From contig USCE01000027.1 in NCBI GenBank assembly GCA_900553105.1, positions 1-11,248 on the forward strand: a stretch of DNA of 11,248 bases, in the 5' to 3' direction. The notes beneath the pieces were generated by a model. It did not search any database and was not told the origin of the DNA. It saw nothing but the letters and a program-made list of their open reading frames with translations. Position numbers and translations under genes: made by a program. Source of the stretch: an uncultured Sutterella sp. (GTDB taxonomy: Bacteria; Pseudomonadota; Gammaproteobacteria; Burkholderiales; Burkholderiaceae_F). Positions 6,264-11,248 of this stretch are shown here, piece by piece (the first letter of the stretch is position 1; each line of letters opens with the position of its first letter).

Positions 6264-8540
6264 ATGGTACCGAATTTCTTTCAGCCCGGTTCGACCGATA
6301 TCCTCGCCTCGATTCGACAAAGCGTTCTCAATAACGAATGCCAAGAGCCCTCGCGTGCGCAACAGGAGGAGGACGCTACCGAGCTGCCGCTTGTCACTCC
6401 TCCGAAAAAAGCCGTTATTGCCACTGCGGCCTCACTAATTGACATATGCTCCAAGTACATGTCAACGAGTGATATTGAGCACGTGAAAGAAGCTTATCGC
6501 TACGCCGACGATGCTCACTTAGGGCAAGTGCGCAAGTCCGGAGAGCCTTACATTACGCACCCGATTGCCGTAGCCAGCATTCTGGCCGAGTGGCATTTAG
6601 ATTGTGCGGCCGTTCAAGCCGGCCTTATGCATGATGTGCTCGAAGACACCGGACACACGAAAACGGAATTGGCCAAACGTTTCGGGACTGTCACCGCTGA
6701 AATCGTTGACGGGGTCTCCAAACTCGATAAGCTCAAGTTCTCTTCTAATGAAATCGCACAAGCCGAAAGCTTCAAAAAAATGCTTTTGGCCATGAGCAAA
6801 GACGTACGAGTGATCTTAGTAAAGCTTGCCGACCGTTTACACAATCTTCGTACGCTCGGCGTCATGCGACCTGAAAAATGCCGTCGCATCGCAAAAGAAA
6901 CTCTCGATATTTACGTGCCGATGGCTCACCACTTGGGTATTAATCATGCATTCCGTGAAATGCAGGAATTGTGCTTACAGCACTATTATCCGCGCCGCTA
7001 TGCTGTGCTTTACAAAGAACTCGTTGCCGCTCGTAAAAATCGTCGTCCAGCTCTCGAAGAGATTTTGAACGATACCAAGCAAATGCTTGAGCGCGCCAAC
7101 ATAAAAGGTCGCGTACTTGGTCGTGAAAAGACGTGTTACGGCATCTACACGCAGATGCGCATTAAAAAACTGTCTTTCTCGGAAGTTTTCGACATCTACG
7201 GTTTTCGTGTCATTGTTACGACAAGAGAAGACTGCTACAGGACACTCGGCGCTTTACACATGATGTATAAACCAGTGCAATCGCGCTTTAAAGACTTCAT
7301 TGCCATCCCGAAAAGTAACGGCTACCAAGGTTTGCACACCACCGTCATCGGCCCGGCTGGCACCCCCGTCGAATTTCAGATCCGTACCGAGAAAATGAAT
7401 GACATTGCCGAGCAAGGGATTTTGACTCACTGGCTCAATCGCGGCAATGAAAGTGACATTCAAACACTCACGCATGCATGGTTGCAGTCATTACTGGATT
7501 TACAACAACGTTCTTCAAATTCGAGCGAATTTTACGAAAACATCAAAGCAGACCTCTTTCCTGATCGCATTTATGTTTTCACACCAAAAGGCAAAATTGT
7601 ATCTTTACCTCAAGACTGCACACCGGTGGACTTCGCCTATCAAATTCACACTGATGTCGGCAATCACGTCAAGCTTTGTCGCATTAACGGTCAACAGCGT
7701 GACATTAACACAATACTTCAAAACGGCGACCTCGTTGAGATCGTGACGAGCAACCTCTCACACCCCGATCCCCGCTGGCTCAGTTTCGTAAGAAGCGGTA
7801 AAGCCCGCGCAGAAGTGCGCCAATATTTACGCTCCTTAGATTTTGACAGCTCGGTGTCTATCGGACGCAAGATCTTAGAAGAAGAATGCGCTAAGGCGCT
7901 GGTTGAATGGGACAATATTCCGGACAAAATCTGGGAAGTTCTCATGAAAGAGCACGAAGTGAGTTCCCGTGCTTCGCTTTACGCAATGGTCGGCTCCGGT
8001 AAAGCCAGTTTTGTCGTGATCGTTCACCGCTTGCAAGCTCTGATGCAAGAAGACGCCGACAAAGCTAGTGCCGCCAAGGCTGACGACGAAATCACCGTAA
8101 CGGTTAATGGTACTTTACAACGCGCTCAAATTGCTCGTTGTTGTCACCCGGTCTGGGGCGACGATATTTGTGCATTCGAACGAGCTGGCCACGGTTTAAC
8201 CGTGCACCGCGCTAGTTGTATGCACGCTCAAGAAGGTCGTTGCAATAACGCTGAGCGCTGGGAAGACGCTCAATGGGGCGAAAACGCTTTCCAACACTTT
8301 ATCGTGCCGGTTGACGTAAAAATTGAAGACGTACGTACAGGCATCGCACTGGTTGCTCAGGCTGTCAGCCGAGAGGGAGCTTCCATCGTCGGCGTAAACA
8401 TCCCAGACGATCTCAACGATCCGGAATTGCAATTGATGCTACAAGTCGCCAATCGTATCCAATTGATGCGTGTCATGCGCTCGATTCGTCAAATGAACGG
8501 CATTAAAGACGTTCGACGTAAATTTGAATCCACGTTCTAA
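6264..8540 (+). CDS. spoT: Bifunctional (p)ppGpp synthetase/hydrolase, SpoT type
   Basis: This long RelA/SpoT homologue (758 residues) makes and degrades the alarmone (p)ppGpp. An N-terminal stretch of about 60 residues precedes the HD hydrolase domain, which is intact: THP with His99, HDVLEDT (His123-Asp124, Glu127-Asp128) and KLADRLHNLRT. The synthetase domain keeps GREK (Arg287, Lys289), DIYGFRVIV (Asp310) and VEFQIRT (Glu370). RFKD (341-344) is the basic form seen in SpoT and bifunctional Rel, not the acidic form of RelA. The block GYQGLHT (353-359) and AEQGILTHWLNRG (382-394) departs from the usual GYQSLHT and GIAAHWxYK. A TGS domain follows (about 435-495), then the cysteine-containing module with CCHP (626-629) and VHRASC, and a C-terminal ACT domain (about 676-755). 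The start has a strong GGAGG (6252-6256), seven bases upstream. Confidence 0.95.
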   Translation: MVPNFFQPGSTDILASIRQSVLNNECQEPSRAQQEEDATELPLVTPPKKAVIATAASLIDICSKYMSTSDIEHVKEAYRYADDAHLGQVRKSGEPYITHPIAVASILAEWHLDCAAVQAGLMHDVLEDTGHTKTELAKRFGTVTAEIVDGVSKLDKLKFSSNEIAQAESFKKMLLAMSKDVRVILVKLADRLHNLRTLGVMRPEKCRRIAKETLDIYVPMAHHLGINHAFREMQELCLQHYYPRRYAVLYKELVAARKNRRPALEEILNDTKQMLERANIKGRVLGREKTCYGIYTQMRIKKLSFSEVFDIYGFRVIVTTREDCYRTLGALHMMYKPVQSRFKDFIAIPKSNGYQGLHTTVIGPAGTPVEFQIRTEKMNDIAEQGILTHWLNRGNESDIQTLTHAWLQSLLDLQQRSSNSSEFYENIKADLFPDRIYVFTPKGKIVSLPQDCTPVDFAYQIHTDVGNHVKLCRINGQQRDINTILQNGDLVEIVTSNLSHPDPRWLSFVRSGKARAEVRQYLRSLDFDSSVSIGRKILEEECAKALVEWDNIPDKIWEVLMKEHEVSSRASLYAMVGSGKASFVVIVHRLQALMQEDADKASAAKADDEITVTVNGTLQRAQIARCCHPVWGDDICAFERAGHGLTVHRASCMHAQEGRCNNAERWEDAQWGENAFQHFIVPVDVKIEDVRTGIALVAQAVSREGASIVGVNIPDDLNDPELQLMLQVANRIQLMRVMRSIRQMNGIKDVRRKFESTF

Positions 8541-8554
8541 TGTATATTTATCCG

Positions 8555-8589
8555 CTAAACGCTTCTCGGGTTTTACGAGAAGCGTTTAG
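8555..8589 (+). terminator. Strong hairpin after spoT, probable terminator
   Basis: A perfect 14-bp inverted repeat, CTAAACGCTTCTCG (8555-8568) and CGAGAAGCGTTTAG (8576-8589), closes a seven-base loop 14 bases after the spoT stop codon. The following bases, TATATTAAC, are AT-rich but lack a continuous T run. Termination may be partial or Rho-assisted; a 3'-end stabilising role is also possible. Confidence 0.7.
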
Positions 8590-8768
8590 TATATTAACGA
8601 ACAAATTTCTATTGAAAATCCCCTAGTTCCGATTCGTTTTTACTGACGCGCTTGCCTACAATCTAAACACCCAATGAAACTCCTGCGCTTGCAGTTCTCA
8701 GAATCAAACTTCGCGCACGGGAAAGCCTCAGGCTAAGTATTGAAAGTTAACTAAAGGATTTCTCTTTT
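8590..8768 (+). promoter_or_regulatory. Leader region of the first transporter, with a possible 20-codon ORF
   Basis: This gap must hold the promoter for the transporter pair. A -10-like TACAAT (8657-8662) is visible, but no convincing -35 lies 16-18 bases upstream. Just downstream, an ATG at 8674 opens a 20-codon frame ending at TAA 8734-8736 (starts MKLLRLQFSES). It has no Shine-Dalgarno, so it would be nearly leaderless if the -10 is real. A small AGCC/GGCT hairpin (8724-8734) overlaps its stop. GCGCTTGC occurs twice (8648-8655 and 8685-8692). AAAGGA (8753-8758) is the likely ribosome site for the transporter at 8769. The promoter and ORF are tentative. Confidence 0.3.
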
Positions 8769-10112
8769 ATGGCAACATCGACAGCAAATAATGCCACTTG
8801 GAGCTCTCGACTCGGCTTCATTCTTGCCTCAGCAAGCTCGGCAATCGGCCTGGGCGCCATCTGGAAGTTCCCCTTTTGGGCCGGCACCAACGGCGGTGCG
8901 GCCTTTATTGTGCCGTTTTTAATTTTCACATTTACGATCGGTGTGGTACTCGTCATGGCAGAGGTAGCCATGGGACGTGCTGGACGAGGCTCTGCCGTAT
9001 ATGCATTAAAACAAGTCGGTGGTCCTTTTTTTGGCATTGTTGGTGGCCTTGCCGTCTTAAATGCGTACATCATTTTGACGTACTACTCTGTCATCGGAGG
9101 CTGGTGCGTTGCCTATCTCATGGACTCCTTTGTCGGCGGCGTTGTCAATGGCGATGTCAAACTACTGCAAGCACACTTTAACCACTTAATCTCCAATAGC
9201 ACGGTAAACGTCTTTTTCATGTTTCTTTATTTGACTGCAACGTGCGCAGTTGTTGCCTTAGGGGTGGAAAAAGGTATCGAAAAAATTGCCAAATTTCTCA
9301 TGCCCGTGCTCTTTATTCTCATGATCTTCATTATCTTTCGCAGTCTCATGATGCCGGGCTCTTGGGAAGGGATGCAGTTCATGTTTTCGTTTAATTGGGA
9401 ACAAGTGTCGGCCAAAACTATTCTTAACGCCATGGGCTTTACCTTTTTCTCGCTCTCGCTTGGGGTCGGTATTATGGTAACCTACGGCTCGTACTTAAGC
9501 CAACAAACCGACATACCGAGTTCTTCAGTCTGGGTCGCCTTTTTATCCACTCAAGCGGCTCTTTTGGCCGGCATCATGATTTTGCCTGCGGTTTTTGCTT
9601 TCGGCATGGATCCTGCGGCCGGGCCGGGACTTGTTTTCATCACCATACCGATGATTTTCGAACACATGCCCATCGGGGAAATATTAGCCGCCGCTTTTTA
9701 TGTCTGCTTATTCATTGCGGCCATTACGAGCTCAGTCTCGCTGCTAGAGGTTGTTGTTGCTTATCTTATTAACGAGTGGCATATGCGACGCCGTGCTGCC
9801 GTCGCACTTTGCTGGGTGACGCTTTTTATTTTGGCAAGCATCCAAGCGCTTTCTTTTAGTACGTTATCCGAAGTGTACTTTCACGGCATGTCCCTTTTTG
9901 ACTTCTCTGACTACATCTGCTCCAACATCCTGATGCCCATTGGAGGATTTTTTATTGCGGTGCTGGCCGGCTGGCGAACGTGGCCTGTCATGAAAGAGCA
10001 GCTCACGGCCGTTCGCCCGCACTCGACTTTGACTATTGCATGGATCCGTGTAGCCATTACCATGTTGGCACCAGCCTTAGTGATAGCAGTCTTAGTCTCA
10101 AGTATTTTGTAA
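8769..10112 (+). CDS. Sodium-dependent transporter, NSS/SLC6 family (copy 1)
   Basis: This integral membrane symporter has 447 residues, the length of the bacterial 11-helix branch of the neurotransmitter:sodium symporter family (TC 2.A.22). Members import amino acids or related amines with Na+. TM1 is unwound at SSAIGLGAIWKFPF (23-36). TM3 has YYSVIGGW with Tyr106 at the place of the substrate-binding Tyr108 of LeuT. TM6 reads FFSLSLGVG (Ser228), TM7 starts near Ser260, and TM8 has AAITSSVS with Thr320 and Ser321, matching the Na2-site residues of LeuT. The Na1-site Asn27 of LeuT is Ala30 here, and the gate Arg30 is Lys33. Substrate is unknown; amino acid uptake is inferred. The start is set by AAAGGA (8753-8758). 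A paralogue follows after 119 bases with no terminator between, so the two are likely co-transcribed. Confidence 0.93.
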   Translation: MATSTANNATWSSRLGFILASASSAIGLGAIWKFPFWAGTNGGAAFIVPFLIFTFTIGVVLVMAEVAMGRAGRGSAVYALKQVGGPFFGIVGGLAVLNAYIILTYYSVIGGWCVAYLMDSFVGGVVNGDVKLLQAHFNHLISNSTVNVFFMFLYLTATCAVVALGVEKGIEKIAKFLMPVLFILMIFIIFRSLMMPGSWEGMQFMFSFNWEQVSAKTILNAMGFTFFSLSLGVGIMVTYGSYLSQQTDIPSSSVWVAFLSTQAALLAGIMILPAVFAFGMDPAAGPGLVFITIPMIFEHMPIGEILAAAFYVCLFIAAITSSVSLLEVVVAYLINEWHMRRRAAVALCWVTLFILASIQALSFSTLSEVYFHGMSLFDFSDYICSNILMPIGGFFIAVLAGWRTWPVMKEQLTAVRPHSTLTIAWIRVAITMLAPALVIAVLVSSIL

Positions 10113-10231
10113 AACTGAAGATCAGCCCGTGGTTGCACAACGTTTTTGTTAAGATTGTGGCAATTGCTACCCTAATCCTCGCTAGGCGTTTTCAGTGATC
10201 GTTTATTCGGTCTAGAACAGGAAGAAATAGT
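10113..10231 (+). other. Gap between the two transporter genes
   Basis: No intrinsic terminator and no convincing promoter is visible in these 119 bases. An eight-base palindrome GCAATTGC is present but unremarkable. The second gene has its own ribosome site, AGGAAGA (10219-10225), seven bases before its ATG. Read-through from copy 1 is the simplest reading. Confidence 0.5.
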
Positions 10232-11248
10232 ATGACAACGCGCAATACCTGGACATCCAGAATCGGCTTTGTTCTCGCCTCTGCTGGCGCCGCCATCGGC
10301 TTGGGTGCCATCTGGAAATTCCCCTACCTCGTCGGCTCCAACGGTGGCTCGGCTTTTCTCTTTCCGTTTATCGTTCTTACCTTCACAGTGGGAATGATTT
10401 TGTTAATCGCGGAATTGACTTTGGGTCGCGCAGGCGCCGGATCCATTGTGACCGCATTTCGTAAACTCGGTGGCAAATATTGGGGATACGCAGGCTACCT
10501 CGGTGTTATCACGGGCTTTTTGGTCTTGAGTTTTTATTCCGCCATCGGCGGCTGGACCATTGCCTACTTTGTCAATGCCTGCTTAGGCTCGGGACTTGTT
10601 GCCGACCAAGCCCAACTAGGAGCGTACTTTAACGGCATTGCCGGAGATCCCGTTTTGGCCATCGGCTATCAAGCTCTCTTTTTGGTTATCACCGCGTGGG
10701 TTGTCGCCTATGGTGTCAGTAACGGCATTGAGCGTTTATCAAAAATTCTCATGCCGACGCTTTTCGTTTTGATGTTGATTGTCATCATCCGTTCACTTTT
10801 TCTGCCGGGGGCTGTTGATGGGTTGAGCTATCTTTTTAATTGGAACAGCGACGCTCTCACCCTGGATTCATTGCTCTCGGCCATGGGCTTTACGTTCTTT
10901 TCGCTTTGCTTGGGCAGCGGTTGTATGCTCACCTACGGTAGCTACCTTGACAGCAAAGTCGATCTTGTCAACTCCTCTTGCTGGATTGCCTTTTTAACGA
11001 TTCTAAGTTCACTGATGGGCGCATTGATGGTGATGCCTGCAGTGTTTGCGTTCGACCTGGATCCCACGGCCGGCCCCGGCTTAACCTTTGTGACGATGCC
11101 CGTCATCTTTGCACAACTGCCCTTTGGGAATCTATTTGCCATCGCCTTTTACGCTTGCTTGCTCGTTGCCGCCATCACTAGCTCGGTCTCCATGCTCGAA
11201 ATTGACGTAGCGTTTTTGCACGATGAGTGGCACTGGTCTCGTCCAAAG
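10232..11248 (+). CDS. Sodium-dependent transporter, NSS/SLC6 family (copy 2, 3' truncated)
   Basis: This second NSS symporter is open for 339 codons to the last base of the window, so its C-terminal quarter is missing. It opens TWTSRIGFVLASAGAAIGLG, clearly paralogous to copy 1 and, by eye, more than half identical over the first 75 residues. It carries GLGAIWKFPY (23-32), LSFYSAIGGW with Tyr102 in TM3, FFSLCLGSG with Ser224 in TM6, and AAITSSVSMLE with Thr316 and Ser317 in TM8. The Na1-site Asn of LeuT is Ala26, and the TM7 ligand position is Thr256 where copy 1 has Ser260. A Ser (260) lies four residues on, where copy 1 has Ala264. The external loop after TM3 and the TM4-5 region diverge from copy 1, so the two may differ in substrate. 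Confidence 0.93.
   Translation, partial: MTTRNTWTSRIGFVLASAGAAIGLGAIWKFPYLVGSNGGSAFLFPFIVLTFTVGMILLIAELTLGRAGAGSIVTAFRKLGGKYWGYAGYLGVITGFLVLSFYSAIGGWTIAYFVNACLGSGLVADQAQLGAYFNGIAGDPVLAIGYQALFLVITAWVVAYGVSNGIERLSKILMPTLFVLMLIVIIRSLFLPGAVDGLSYLFNWNSDALTLDSLLSAMGFTFFSLCLGSGCMLTYGSYLDSKVDLVNSSCWIAFLTILSSLMGALMVMPAVFAFDLDPTAGPGLTFVTMPVIFAQLPFGNLFAIAFYACLLVAAITSSVSMLEIDVAFLHDEWHWSRPK

Noticed and set aside
8747..9073. 108-codon minus strand frame opposite the first transporter
   Set aside because: It mirrors the TM1-TM3 coding sequence; its Pro/Ala/Lys-rich composition is what the complement of a membrane-protein gene yields.
10155..10172. Operator at the GCAATTGC palindrome between the transporters
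   Set aside because: An eight-base palindrome of this composition is expected by chance and its flanks do not extend the symmetry.

Overview
This window looks like the end of a draft or metagenome-assembled contig from a betaproteobacterium. The best guess is Burkholderiales, probably a gut Sutterellaceae relative (Sutterella/Parasutterella-like). The evidence is gene order and protein style: yebC-purD-nadD-rsfS-rlmH-maf followed by gmk-rpoZ-spoT, a short 67-residue omega subunit, an RsfS with a basic C-terminal tail, and an AbgA-like M20 peptidase. The genus is inference, because no 16S or database comparison was possible. All genes lie on the + strand. There is no tRNA, rRNA, CRISPR array, insertion sequence or phage gene.

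Layout. Bases 1-24 are not genomic: they match the end of the Illumina Nextera read-1 adapter, including the 19-bp transposase mosaic end. Next comes the 3' part of an AbgA-like amidohydrolase gene (25-734), closed by a clear intrinsic terminator. A short control region with a 9-bp tandem repeat and an inverted repeat leads into yebC, purD, nadD, rsfS, rlmH, maf, gmk and rpoZ (916-6170). These are tightly packed and may form one or a few operons; an intrinsic terminator follows rpoZ. spoT (6264-8540) is therefore separated from rpoZ and is followed by a 14-bp perfect hairpin. The last part (8769-11248) holds two tandem paralogous sodium-dependent transporters of the NSS/SLC6 family. The second one runs off the window.

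How the genes fit together. The middle block is nucleotide, NAD and ribosome housekeeping: PurD (purine synthesis), Gmk (GMP to GDP), Maf (nucleotide-pool or septum-related pyrophosphatase), NadD (NAD synthesis), RsfS and RlmH (ribosome silencing and 23S rRNA methylation), YebC (transcription/translation factor), omega (RNA polymerase) and SpoT ((p)ppGpp balance). The flanks hold genes for using peptides and amino acids: the M20 amidohydrolase and the two NSS transporters. That suits an asaccharolytic gut organism.

Most of the window is ordinary. The points worth a second look are the adapter remnant, the hairpin and absent hemF between purD and nadD, the terminator splitting rpoZ from spoT, unusual residues in the SpoT synthetase block, the possible 20-codon leader ORF before the first transporter, and the altered Na1-site residues shared by both transporters. 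I found no convincing undescribed system.
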